A DNA stretch of 20,026 nucleotides from Lachnospiraceae bacterium (lineage in GTDB: Bacteria; Bacillota; Clostridia; Lachnospirales; Lachnospiraceae): contig CAAFNG010000098.1 of assembly GCA_900764225.1 (NCBI GenBank), forward strand, positions 1 to 20,026, in the 5' to 3' direction. Of this stretch, positions 7,021 through 15,391 are shown piece after piece (position 1 is the first letter of the stretch; every line of letters begins with the position of its first letter). The position numbers and the translations under genes were made by a program. Under the pieces are notes generated by a model, which searched no databases, was not told the origin of the DNA, and saw only the letters and a list, made by a program, of their open reading frames with translations.

Positions 7021-8082
7021 TCATCGTCTGCTGCCTGTCTCCAGGAGCGCCTGAAGGCCATAATACAGCGCTTTTTTCTGCACAGTATCCAGTTCACCCT
7101 TCGAGAGAAAATATCCGATATAATCACCGATCAGCGTGCCACTGTAACGTTTATACAGCTCCGGAAGATTATAAGCAGGCCAGGATTCATCGATCACATC
7201 TGTGATATTTCCAAGATTTTTCAGCTTTTCAGGTATCAGCAGAAGATCCGGCGAACGCATACCCTGAAGGATCACACGATAAATATTTCTTCCACCTCTG
7301 CGAAATATCTGGGATTTCACAGCTTCCTCCAGCGAGATCTGTGTCGTTTCCTCATGAAGTGTCATTACCAGCTGCTGATAGGAACGGCAGGCAAACGGCA
7401 CAAATTCTGTACGGATCCTGCCGTTTACAAGCCTTCCTTCCATATAGCCATGGTCACCGGTATCATTTCTGTCTATAGGTTCCAGTGCTCCGGCAAATGC
7501 CGCCTGATCACGAATCAGAATCTGAGGTTTATGAATATGTCCAAGCGCTATGTAGTCAAAACCCGCTGCGGCAAGTGAGGCCGCGCTGAGTGGTATATGT
7601 TTCTCATCTCCGCCATGTGCCAGAAGAATGTGGATTCCCTCTTCCTGAATCGGAGATGCCTTATCATAAAGTCCTTCTTTTATTTCCCGGTCATAGTAGC
7701 TGAGACCATACACATAAACATCCAGCTTCGGATCTTTGACCCAGGTCAGTTCTCTGCTCTTAAAGAATACAACATTGGAATTCCACTCAAACGTATTGTA
7801 AAAAGAATCCCTGCTGATAAAATCATGATTTCCTGCCATGAGATACACCCGGGTATCCGGTATGGTCGAAAACAGATAATTTACTTCTTTAAGCTCTCTC
7901 ATCAGTGGCTGGCGGTGGAACAGATCTCCGGATATAAATAGCAAATCCACCGGATCTTTGCGGATACCCGCAATAACCCGGCGGAAAGTGCTCCAGATTT
8001 CTTCCTCCCGCTCTTTGCTCCATGGGCAGCCCCTGTCAGGGACAGCTCCCAGATGCACATCTGCAAGATGAATAAATCTCAT
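7021..8082 (-). CDS. SbcD/YhaO-like metallophosphoesterase (DNA exonuclease family)
   Basis: Calcineurin-like phosphoesterase of the SbcD/Mre11 group, which cuts DNA using two metal ions. All expected metal motifs are present: DVH (8-10), GDLFH (52-56), GNHD (84-87), AHGG (about 155) and GHIH (about 181-184). Its 353 residues end in a divergent C-terminal domain that would contact the ATPase partner. GGGAG precedes the ATG. It lies 33 bases after asnS with no terminator between, and 20 bases before the SbcC-like ATPase, so asnS, this gene and the ATPase probably share a transcript. The nuclease fold is firm. Whether it acts on DNA ends, as in SbcCD, is inferred from the paired ATPase. Confidence 0.88.
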   Translation of the reverse strand: MRFIHLADVHLGAVPDRGCPWSKEREEEIWSTFRRVIAGIRKDPVDLLFISGDLFHRQPLMRELKEVNYLFSTIPDTRVYLMAGNHDFISRDSFYNTFEWNSNVVFFKSRELTWVKDPKLDVYVYGLSYYDREIKEGLYDKASPIQEEGIHILLAHGGDEKHIPLSAASLAAAGFDYIALGHIHKPQILIRDQAAFAGALEPIDRNDTGDHGYMEGRLVNGRIRTEFVPFACRSYQQLVMTLHEETTQISLEEAVKSQIFRRGGRNIYRVILQGMRSPDLLLIPEKLKNLGNITDVIDESWPAYNLPELYKRYSGTLIGDYIGYFLSKGELDTVQKKALYYGLQALLETGSRR

Positions 8083-8115
8083 AATGTGTTCTCCCTTTTT
8101 TAAGGTATGATCTGA

Positions 8116-9507
8116 TTAAAGATCGCAGTTCTTTACAGTTCGCGGGAATGGGATCACGTCACGGATGTTGCCCATTCCTGTAAGATACATTACACATCTT
8201 TCGAAGCCAAGACCAAATCCGGAATGACGTGTAGAACCATATTTACGAAGATCCAGATAGAAATCATAATCCTCCGGCTTCAGACCAAGCTCGTCCATAC
8301 GTTCTCTCAGCTTGTCGTAGTCGTCCTCTCTCTGGCTTCCTCCGATGATTTCTCCGATTCCCGGTACCAGACAGTCCATAGCTGCAACTGTCTTGCCGTC
8401 CTCATTCAGTTTCATATAGAAGGCCTTGATCTCCTTCGGATAGTCTGTAACGAACACTGGTCTCTTGTAGATCTGCTCTGTCAGATAGCGCTCGTGCTCT
8501 GTCTGAAGATCGCAGCCCCAGAATACCTTATAATCAAATTTGTCATTGTTTTTCTCAAGAATCTCAACAGCCTCTGTGTAGGTTACATGTGCAAACTCAG
8601 AGTTAAGAACATGGTTCAGTCTGTCAAGAAGTCCCTTGTCTATGAAAGAATTAAAAAAATTCATTTCTTCCGGCGCATTCTCAAGAACGTAACGGATCAC
8701 ATATTTCAGCATAGCCTCTGCCAGCTCCATGTCATCCTGAAGATCTGCAAAAGCACACTCCGGCTCGATCATCCAGAACTCTGCCGCATGACGTGTTGTG
8801 TTGGAGTTCTCTGCACGGAAGGTCGGTCCGAATGTATAAATATTACGGAATGCCTGTGCATAAGTCTCGCCGTTCAGCTGTCCGCTTACGGTAAGGTTGG
8901 TTTCTTTACCAAAAAAATCCTGTGAATAATCTACTTTTCCGTCTTCTGTCATCGGAAGATTCTTCGGATCCAGTGTTGTTACCTGGAACATCTCTCCTGC
9001 ACCCTCACAGTCGCTTCCTGTGATCAGTGGTGTATGCACATAGACAAACCCTCTCTCCTGGAAAAATTTATGGATTGCATATGAACAGAGAGAACGTACA
9101 CGGAATACTGCCTGGAATGTGTTTGTTCTCGGTCTTAAGTGTGTCATAGTTCTTAAGTACTCAAGACTGTGGCGTTTCTTCTGAAGCGGATAATCCGGCG
9201 CTGAACTTCCCTCTACAGATACTTCCTTCGCCTGGATCTCAAATGGCTGTTTTGCCTGTGGTGTAGCTACCAGCGTTCCTTTGACAATGATGGCAGCTCC
9301 TACGTTTAACTTGGAAACCTCTGCGAAATTCTCCATGTCATCATGATACACGATCTGAAGAGTTTCAAAAAAGCTTCCATCGTGAAGAACAATAAAGCCA
9401 AAAGCTTTGGAATCACGGACACTGCGTACCCAGCCGCCTACTGTGATCTCTTTATCAAGATACTGTTCACGGTTTCTGTAAATCTCTTTAACTGTTGTCA
9501 GTTTCAT
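8116..9507 (-). CDS. asnS: Asparaginyl-tRNA synthetase
   Basis: Class IIb aminoacyl-tRNA synthetase that charges tRNA-Asn. The N-terminal OB-fold (about 1-110) contains [15 protein letters not shown]. Motif 2 is seen as [21 protein letters not shown] (around 235-255) and motif 3 as [15 protein letters not shown] near the C-terminus. Length (463) is normal. The AEFWMIEPE form and the 'GFGLGFER' ending fit AsnRS rather than AspRS, whose class members are longer. It is the first gene of an apparent operon with the two nuclease-like genes. The leader is short, about 65 bases, and shows no T-box core, but it does contain competing small stems. Assignment is firm. Confidence 0.96.
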   Translation of the reverse strand: MKLTTVKEIYRNREQYLDKEITVGGWVRSVRDSKAFGFIVLHDGSFFETLQIVYHDDMENFAEVSKLNVGAAIIVKGTLVATPQAKQPFEIQAKEVSVEGSSAPDYPLQKKRHSLEYLRTMTHLRPRTNTFQAVFRVRSLCSYAIHKFFQERGFVYVHTPLITGSDCEGAGEMFQVTTLDPKNLPMTEDGKVDYSQDFFGKETNLTVSGQLNGETYAQAFRNIYTFGPTFRAENSNTTRHAAEFWMIEPECAFADLQDDMELAEAMLKYVIRYVLENAPEEMNFFNSFIDKGLLDRLNHVLNSEFAHVTYTEAVEILEKNNDKFDYKVFWGCDLQTEHERYLTEQIYKRPVFVTDYPKEIKAFYMKLNEDGKTVAAMDCLVPGIGEIIGGSQREDDYDKLRERMDELGLKPEDYDFYLDLRKYGSTRHSGFGLGFERCVMYLTGMGNIRDVIPFPRTVKNCDL

Positions 9508-9542
9508 AATCTATACCTCATTCCTCATATTCAGGATTTCCC

Positions 9543-9567
9543 GTCCCTGCGGACACTTGTAAGTCCG
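9543..9567 (-). promoter_or_regulatory. Alternative hairpins in the asnS leader
   Basis: The leader contains CGGAC and GTCCG arms (9550-9554 and 9563-9567). A further GTCC (9543-9546) can pair with the same GGAC (9551-9554). The middle segment can therefore pair with either neighbour, but not both. The stems are only 4-5 bp, so a regulatory role is speculative. Confidence 0.3.
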
Positions 9568-9578
9568 TATCGAATTAA

Positions 9579-9606
9579 GTATAGACTATTCTTATGGTTC
9601 GTGCAA
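9579..9606 (-). promoter_or_regulatory. Candidate asnS promoter
   Basis: On the minus strand there is -10 TATACT (9584-9579) and a weak -35 TTGCAC (9606-9601), spacer 16. It lies just downstream of the terminator of the preceding gene, which is where a promoter is needed. Confidence 0.4.
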
Positions 9607-9628
9607 GGAGTAATTGCCCTGTGGATGC

Positions 9629-9666
9629 AAAAATCCCGCACGCCGGAATTTATGTCGGCATGCGGG
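9629..9666 (-). terminator. Terminator of the SGNH hydrolase gene
   Basis: Arms CCCGCA (9635-9640) with TGCGGG (9661-9666) and GCCG (9642-9645) with CGGC (9656-9659) form a GC-rich stem with one C-A mismatch. On the minus strand the stem is followed by five Ts. It starts 13 bases after the gene's stop codon. Confidence 0.85.
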
Positions 9667-9678
9667 TATAATGTAAGA

Positions 9679-11160
9679 TTAATAATATGTTGCGTTAATG
9701 CTTCCTGTATTGAGATATGTCACGCAATAATAGTAAATTCTCTTATATGTTTTTGTTGTATAATGAAGACCGTCATCCGAACCTCTGTCCACTCCCACAT
9801 AGGAAGCATTAGTTCCATAACCATTCTTCATCAGTGCACTATAGGTATCAATAAATTTATAATTTGCAGCCAGTCCTGAACGAATCTTGCTGTTAAACTC
9901 TCTTACCTGTGCCTCTGTACGTGCACCTTTTCCTGCTTTCGTAATCATAATGCTGTTCAGCGGATTCACTGACATATAAAACAGCTTACAGTTTTTACTC
10001 TTCAGTGTGGATGCAATGCCTGTCATATAGCTTATGTAATTACCTGCATTTGCCATATCGTTGACGCCCAGATTAAAGACAACCGCTACCGGACGGTTAC
10101 CTTCTGCTTTATTAATCTCTTTCAGAAGCTGCGTATAGCCTTCGCTTCTGAACCAGCTTAAGCCCTGTCCTGCACTTGCCACAAAGGCAACACCCTGTGT
10201 CACAGAACTGCTCATCTGTTTGTTCAAAGTTGCATTCATTCCCACTGTGCGGGAATCTCCCACAAAGATCACCTTACTGTACTTCAATCCAACAGCAGGA
10301 CGTGCCATTTCATCAGAACTGATATCCTTTTCCATTGCACGGTTAAATACTGTTGCATACAATGTTGTATTCTTGCTTACTTTAAGAAGTTCACCTGCTT
10401 CATAATCCGGATTGGTTGAAGAACCGGTACGTTTGGTTTTTGACCAGCCCATAAAAGTATATCCGGAGACCTGGGATGCTGACGGCAGCTTTAGATATCC
10501 GCCTTTTCCGAGAGTTACTGTTTTCCATACTGTACCGTTTGTTTTGCATAAGTTCACGCTTACTGACTGCATCTGCACTGCATAATACTTAATGTTTCCT
10601 GCAATTTTGATCTTTGTTCCTGCTTTTTTCGCAGTGGAGGTTTTTCCATTCATGCTTGCAGACCATCCAAGGTTTACATAACCTGATCGGAACGGTACTG
10701 ATGGCAAGGTATAATAGGTACCTTCCTCGACCTTTTTCTGAAGTTTCTTATAGGTTGCATTGCTGCTTCCATTTCCAAGATAAAAGCTCACTGTATAATA
10801 CCTGCTTTTTCTGCGGACAGCATACAAAGTCATATCTTTTGTGACCTTTACACCGGCACCTGCCTTATATACAACTTTCATGCTTCCTTTCTGTGTCGTC
10901 CAGCCAAGATTTGTATATCCCACCGCCTTCGGCACGGCCGGAAGTTTGATTGTTGTATTCAACGCCACATTTTTTGTAAGCGATGTATATGTTTTACTTT
11001 TGCTTGTCCCGGTATTATTCGTAAATTTCACTGTGTAAACAAGCTTCTTTGCAGATACCTTCCTGGCAGCTCCCGGCATAAATACCAGAGCCACAACTAC
11101 AACCAGCAGCAAAAGCCATCTGTATCGAAAGGCTTTTCCGGTTTTTTGTATATTTTTCAT
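9679..11160 (-). CDS. Secreted SGNH/GDSL hydrolase with three InlB-type repeats
   Basis: Exported esterase or lipase-like hydrolase. The N-terminus is a clear signal peptide: basic residues, a leucine/valine core (about 16-30), then GAARKVSA. About 40-270 hold three related repeats of ~75 residues, each with a 'LPxVPxxxGYxNLGWT' segment and ending 'TLYAV' or 'KYYAV', as in Listeria-Bacteroides (Flg_new/InlB B) repeats. The C-terminal third is an SGNH domain with GDSR (near 301, nucleophile Ser), NLGVND (near 363) and DGLH (near 462, Asp and His). No LPXTG or other anchor is seen. AGGAGGAG precedes the ATG, and a strong terminator follows, so it is likely a single transcription unit. Hydrolase class is well supported; the substrate, perhaps acetyl groups on glycans, is unknown. 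Confidence 0.87.
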   Translation of the reverse strand: MKNIQKTGKAFRYRWLLLLVVVVALVFMPGAARKVSAKKLVYTVKFTNNTGTSKSKTYTSLTKNVALNTTIKLPAVPKAVGYTNLGWTTQKGSMKVVYKAGAGVKVTKDMTLYAVRRKSRYYTVSFYLGNGSSNATYKKLQKKVEEGTYYTLPSVPFRSGYVNLGWSASMNGKTSTAKKAGTKIKIAGNIKYYAVQMQSVSVNLCKTNGTVWKTVTLGKGGYLKLPSASQVSGYTFMGWSKTKRTGSSTNPDYEAGELLKVSKNTTLYATVFNRAMEKDISSDEMARPAVGLKYSKVIFVGDSRTVGMNATLNKQMSSSVTQGVAFVASAGQGLSWFRSEGYTQLLKEINKAEGNRPVAVVFNLGVNDMANAGNYISYMTGIASTLKSKNCKLFYMSVNPLNSIMITKAGKGARTEAQVREFNSKIRSGLAANYKFIDTYSALMKNGYGTNASYVGVDRGSDDGLHYTTKTYKRIYYYCVTYLNTGSINATYY

Positions 11161-11280
11161 ATATAAGCTCCTCCTGAATATATAAACCCATTCCTGTGTT
11201 GCTTGACATACAGGATTTCTCCATTCGGATTCCCTTATCTGGAAATATCCGTTTACCGGTCTGTCCTTAAGTTATACTAC

Positions 11281-12771
11281 TTACAGGGTATTGATAAATC
11301 TCATAAATGCTTCCCTGCCCTCTGGTGTGCATTTATAAACACCGGCATCCTCCAGAACATGAACAAACACATTGCCCACTTCTTTTCGGAGAACTTCCTG
11401 AATATTGTCTTTGTCAAGTTTCTCATATTTTGGCAGAAATTCTGCAACCCATTCTGCATGTTTCTCAATCTTCTCATTGGAAGCAATGTCCTTACCACTT
11501 AAGATATAATCTTCCAGAAGTTCCAGTTCCTCTTTAAGACGGGCCGGAAGAACAGCAAGTCCCATAACCTCGATAAGACCGATATTCTCTTTTTTAATAT
11601 GATGGTATCTTGCATGCGGATGATAAACACCAAGCGGATTCTCTTCTGTCGTAATATTATTTCGTAATGTCAGATCAAGCTCAAAAGTATCTCCTGCCTT
11701 ACGCGCAATCGGAGTAATCGTATTATGTGGCTCTCCATCTGTCTCCGCAAAAATAAATGCTGTCTCATCTGTATAACCTCTCCAGTTAGCCAGCACATGA
11801 GTCGCAAGATCGATCAGTCTCTTCTCATCCTTACTGCGGATACGGAGAACAGAAAGCGGCCATTTTACGATACCGGACTCAACATCCTCATATCCCGGAA
11901 TTGTTACATGCTTCTCGATCTCAGCTTTCGCCATGGCAAAGGTGTAATGTCCGCCCTGAAAATGATCATGACTTAAAATTGATCCACCTACGATCGGAAG
12001 ATCCGCATTAGAGCCAAGGAAATAATGAGGAAACAGTTTCACGAAATCAAACAGTTTCACAAATGTATTTCTCTCTATTTTCATAGGAGTATGTTTGCTG
12101 TTGAATACAATGCAATGCTCGTTATAATAAACATATGGAGAATACTGAAAGCCCCACGGACTGTCATTGATCGTAATCGGAATGATTCTGTGGTTCTCTC
12201 TTGCCGGATGATTGACTCTTCCTGCATAGCCTTCATTTTCCGGACAGAGCAGACATTTCGGATAGCTGCTGGATTTCACCAGTTTAGCAGCTGCGATCGC
12301 CTTGGGATCTTTTTCCGGCTTGGAAAGATTGATTGTGATATCGATCTTACCATATTCGCTGTCTACTGTCCACTTCTGATCTTTTTTTACACGATAACGT
12401 CTGATGTAGTTACTGTCCTGACTCAACTTATAAAAATAATCCGTAGCTTTCTCCGGATCTTCTTTATAAGCATCCCAGAATTCTTTCTGCACCTGTGCCG
12501 GCCGTGGCATCAGACAGTTCATAAGCTTTGTATCAAACAAATCTCTGTATACAACACTATCCTCTATGATTCCTCTCTTCACTGCTTCATCCAGAAGTTC
12601 ATTCAATACTTCCTCCAAATTAATTTTAGCATACTCAGTCTCCGGTTCTGTATATTCACTTTCACCAAAGGCATCCAGAAGAAGATTCGTCGCATAGATT
12701 CTCTCGCATTCTGGTGTGATTCCACTCTCAACTCCATACTGCACCAGTTTTTTGATACTTTCACTTAACAT
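11281..12771 (-). CDS. galT: UDP-glucose--hexose-1-phosphate uridylyltransferase (Firmicutes type)
   Basis: Leloir-pathway enzyme that exchanges UMP between UDP-glucose and galactose 1-phosphate. It belongs to the long Firmicutes GalT family (about 490-500 residues; here 496), not the ~350-residue E. coli form. The active-site region is GGSILSHDHFQGGHY (about 260-275), where the H-x-H element carries the uridylylated histidine. The CPENEGYAGRVNHPARENHR segment is also typical. AAAGGGG lies a few bases before the ATG. No galK or galE is in the window. The 165-base leader has two hairpins. The gap to the SGNH gene shows no clear terminator, so read-through into it is possible. Assignment is firm. 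Confidence 0.95.
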   Translation of the reverse strand: MLSESIKKLVQYGVESGITPECERIYATNLLLDAFGESEYTEPETEYAKINLEEVLNELLDEAVKRGIIEDSVVYRDLFDTKLMNCLMPRPAQVQKEFWDAYKEDPEKATDYFYKLSQDSNYIRRYRVKKDQKWTVDSEYGKIDITINLSKPEKDPKAIAAAKLVKSSSYPKCLLCPENEGYAGRVNHPARENHRIIPITINDSPWGFQYSPYVYYNEHCIVFNSKHTPMKIERNTFVKLFDFVKLFPHYFLGSNADLPIVGGSILSHDHFQGGHYTFAMAKAEIEKHVTIPGYEDVESGIVKWPLSVLRIRSKDEKRLIDLATHVLANWRGYTDETAFIFAETDGEPHNTITPIARKAGDTFELDLTLRNNITTEENPLGVYHPHARYHHIKKENIGLIEVMGLAVLPARLKEELELLEDYILSGKDIASNEKIEKHAEWVAEFLPKYEKLDKDNIQEVLRKEVGNVFVHVLEDAGVYKCTPEGREAFMRFINTL

Positions 12772-12804
12772 TGCATTTTCCCCTTTCCTGTCGCGCTTTT
12801 GCTA

Positions 12805-12864
12805 CGGCAGACTTTTAATCCTCTGCCGCTTTATGCTAAACGGATCAGATTAACTCCGATCCGT
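12805..12864 (-). repeat. Two tandem hairpins upstream of galT
   Basis: Two perfect 7-bp inverted repeats lie side by side: CGGCAGA/TCTGCCG (12805-12811 with 12822-12828) and ACGGATC/GATCCGT (12840-12846 with 12858-12864). Neither is followed by a proper T-run in the direction of transcription. They could be weak terminators of the preceding gene, mRNA stabilisers or leader elements of galT. Confidence 0.4.
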
Positions 12865-12936
12865 CTCGCTGTCTTAACTGTTCCTGCCCTGTCTGATCCC
12901 TTTCAGATATTTGTTTTCTGTTACAGCAATTATTTT

Positions 12937-15390
12937 TTATTCTGTAACATTCTCTATATAAGTTAAAAATACATTTCCAGCCTTCTCGAACAGTGCCGTA
13001 CTGTCATTCAGTCCATATGGGTTTGTCTGACCTGTTGCCGGATCGTAAAGATATGTGTTGTATTCATCATAGCCTACTATCACAACACTGGAATTGTCTC
13101 CTGTTTTTGCAATTACCGGTCTCTGTGCACTTACCTCATACAGTACATTGTCCAGACTGCAACCGGTAAGATCGATCACGGTTCCGGTATCTCCGAGTCC
13201 CTTCTGAAGCTCATCCTTTTTCCAGCTGGCTGTCCTGATAATTTCCGGCACATCTTCAATATTAAGCTGCATTTTTGTTTTCTTGTTGCCTCGTTCCCAG
13301 ATATACTGCTGTGCCCGGTTAAGAACAACGCCTGTCTGATCATCTGCACGTTTTACAGCTGCTGCCGGGTCTGTATAAATTCGATCCAGAGAACCATACG
13401 CATAGACATAATAGAGTTCTCCCTGCGGAACTGTAGTATCCAGTGTTACAGATGCATCTTCCGTACTTTCGATTTTAGAATAAACAAGAAGCGGATTGTC
13501 CGTTTCCGGTTTCTGGGATATCGTCAAACGGATCAGTGTTCCGGCACGATTGGTCGTAATCAGTGCCACATCTATCTGACTTCCAGAAGCCTTGCTGTTG
13601 TTCATGATGTTGTCTTTTTTCTGGGCTGCATAGGTATTTCCGGATTTCGCAGAAAGCTCAAATTCCATCATTGTTGTGCCTACAGTCACATTCGTTACAT
13701 AAAGGCCCTTCTGATGGTACTCTTTTTTCAGTTCACCTTCAAAGCTTTCGATACGAAAAGTGCTGATTCCTTCTGTCTTATGTCCGTTTTCGTCTGTGAG
13801 GATATCTCCATCCGCCACAATTCCGTATACAAAATCTTCATTCATAAAGCCAAGTGCCCGCAGATTCTGTCCGCTTTCCGGCAGGATATCCCTGGTTTTC
13901 AGCGAATCAAACTCAATCTCACGAAGTTTTCCTTTATCATCGCCGGAAGTAATCAGCCATGCTGCATGTGCTTTTGTATCGGAAACTACAAAACTGTTCT
14001 GCCTAATTCCCTCTTCCAGCACCTGAGAGGTTCCGTTTTCAATATCTACCTGATATAACTTCTGTGCAAAAAGCAGAAACAGCTGATTATCCTTGTTTAC
14101 ATAAGTCAGAATCCCAAGATCTTCTTTCAGAAATTCATAGGATTCTGTACTTGGTATAAATACCTTCTCTTCCACAACATTCCTGTCACTGTTGTAATGA
14201 TAAACGCAGACTCCGCTGTAGCCTTCATGAATTCCTCGATTCATATAACCATACAGTACAAAATCCACATCTCCGCTATCCGACACACGGATAATCTTGA
14301 TATCATGATCGTTGCGTACATATCTGGAATCATTATTCTCTTCTTTACGAAAGCTGAATATCCGTGTAATCTTGCCCCCTGCCGGTGCATAGGACCACAA
14401 ATCTCCATCCTGTTCAAAAACAACGATTGTTCCATCACTGTTTGCAGAATATGTTACATTTTTATCTCTGATTCCAAGAAGAAGTCCTGCATCTGAGACA
14501 ACGGTCTGCGACGGATCAAATACCTTAGTCGCCGAACGTTTAAAATCAAGGAGCAGAATTCTCGTCTCCGTATAACGCATACGATAAAACTCTGTAACAT
14601 CATAGAGTTCTGTATTTCCCTCATCATCCTCGGCTGACACCTGATAATCCAGAGTAATACTGGCGGTTGTCTCATTGATATCATCAATCAGCGGAACCCC
14701 CTCCATATAAAGCTTCGGAGCCAATGAGCCCCAGCTGATATTGGAAAGTCCTGAGTTGATTGTTATATTATTGAAATTTGTTCCACTGGAAGTATCTTCT
14801 GCCTCCAGATAACCAGTCAGTGTATCTGCCTGTTCCTTATCCAGACATTTTTGGGAAAAATCTTTTACAAACTGCAAGTAGGATTCTGTATTAAGCTGGG
14901 TTCTGGAAACAACTCTTGTATAGTAATAGACTTCTCCTTCATTGGTATCCAGTGTAATCTGCATGGAATATTCCTGGTTCATTCTGAGATCGCTTCCTAT
15001 CTCGATTTCTGCGCTCAGATAACCATTCTCTTCTTTTGTAAGATTCTTGATCTTACGGTTTTCCATGACCTTACTTCCATCGGATGTACGCACCTCATAG
15101 GCAAGTCCTGTCACAGAATCTGTATAGGGATTGATCTCAAAAGTTAATTTCTTGGTAGTATCCAGAGGCGTAATGCTTCCGCGCATAAAATCTGTCTGCA
15201 TAGCCTGTCTGTATCCATACATCTTATTCGCCTGGGTACTTCCGATCTTTACCATAACTTCTGGAAGCGTTGCATCGTTCATATCAGAGCGGTTATCTGT
15301 AGACTGACTGTTCATAAGAAGAGAGCTGCCAGTTACCACCACTGCAAAAAGCACCAGAAGAACTGCTGCTTTGCCTAGAATCTTCTTCAT
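12937..15390 (-). CDS. Large exported protein with a degenerate C39-like domain
   Basis: I do not recognise a named family for the whole protein. It starts with a hydrophobic segment (about 6-26) lacking a lipobox cysteine, so it is probably a signal anchor or signal peptide; the rest would lie outside the cell. Residues about 80-270 are beta-rich. About 280-560 resemble a beta-propeller-like string of short strands with repeated 'G-x-L/V-x-Y' turns. The last ~130 residues resemble the C39-like peptidase fold: 'LDNVLYEVSAQRPVIAK', then 'VVIVGYDEYNTYLYDPATG'. The usual catalytic Cys is not seen, and the usual His before VVIVGYD is replaced by Ser-Ser. The start lies one base after the methyltransferase stop, with AGAAGGGGG in place, so the two are translationally linked. 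No function is claimed. Confidence 0.8.
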   Translation of the reverse strand: MKKILGKAAVLLVLFAVVVTGSSLLMNSQSTDNRSDMNDATLPEVMVKIGSTQANKMYGYRQAMQTDFMRGSITPLDTTKKLTFEINPYTDSVTGLAYEVRTSDGSKVMENRKIKNLTKEENGYLSAEIEIGSDLRMNQEYSMQITLDTNEGEVYYYTRVVSRTQLNTESYLQFVKDFSQKCLDKEQADTLTGYLEAEDTSSGTNFNNITINSGLSNISWGSLAPKLYMEGVPLIDDINETTASITLDYQVSAEDDEGNTELYDVTEFYRMRYTETRILLLDFKRSATKVFDPSQTVVSDAGLLLGIRDKNVTYSANSDGTIVVFEQDGDLWSYAPAGGKITRIFSFRKEENNDSRYVRNDHDIKIIRVSDSGDVDFVLYGYMNRGIHEGYSGVCVYHYNSDRNVVEEKVFIPSTESYEFLKEDLGILTYVNKDNQLFLLFAQKLYQVDIENGTSQVLEEGIRQNSFVVSDTKAHAAWLITSGDDKGKLREIEFDSLKTRDILPESGQNLRALGFMNEDFVYGIVADGDILTDENGHKTEGISTFRIESFEGELKKEYHQKGLYVTNVTVGTTMMEFELSAKSGNTYAAQKKDNIMNNSKASGSQIDVALITTNRAGTLIRLTISQKPETDNPLLVYSKIESTEDASVTLDTTVPQGELYYVYAYGSLDRIYTDPAAAVKRADDQTGVVLNRAQQYIWERGNKKTKMQLNIEDVPEIIRTASWKKDELQKGLGDTGTVIDLTGCSLDNVLYEVSAQRPVIAKTGDNSSVVIVGYDEYNTYLYDPATGQTNPYGLNDSTALFEKAGNVFLTYIENVTE

Positions 15391-15391
15391 G

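Noticed and set aside
6260..7054. Plus-strand reading frame of 264 codons over the ATPase gene
   Set aside because: It is antisense to a gene with complete ATPase motifs; it is Phe/Ser-rich and has no start signals.
9508..9603. T-box riboswitch before asnS
   Set aside because: The leader is under 100 bases and lacks the conserved T-box core and specifier stem.
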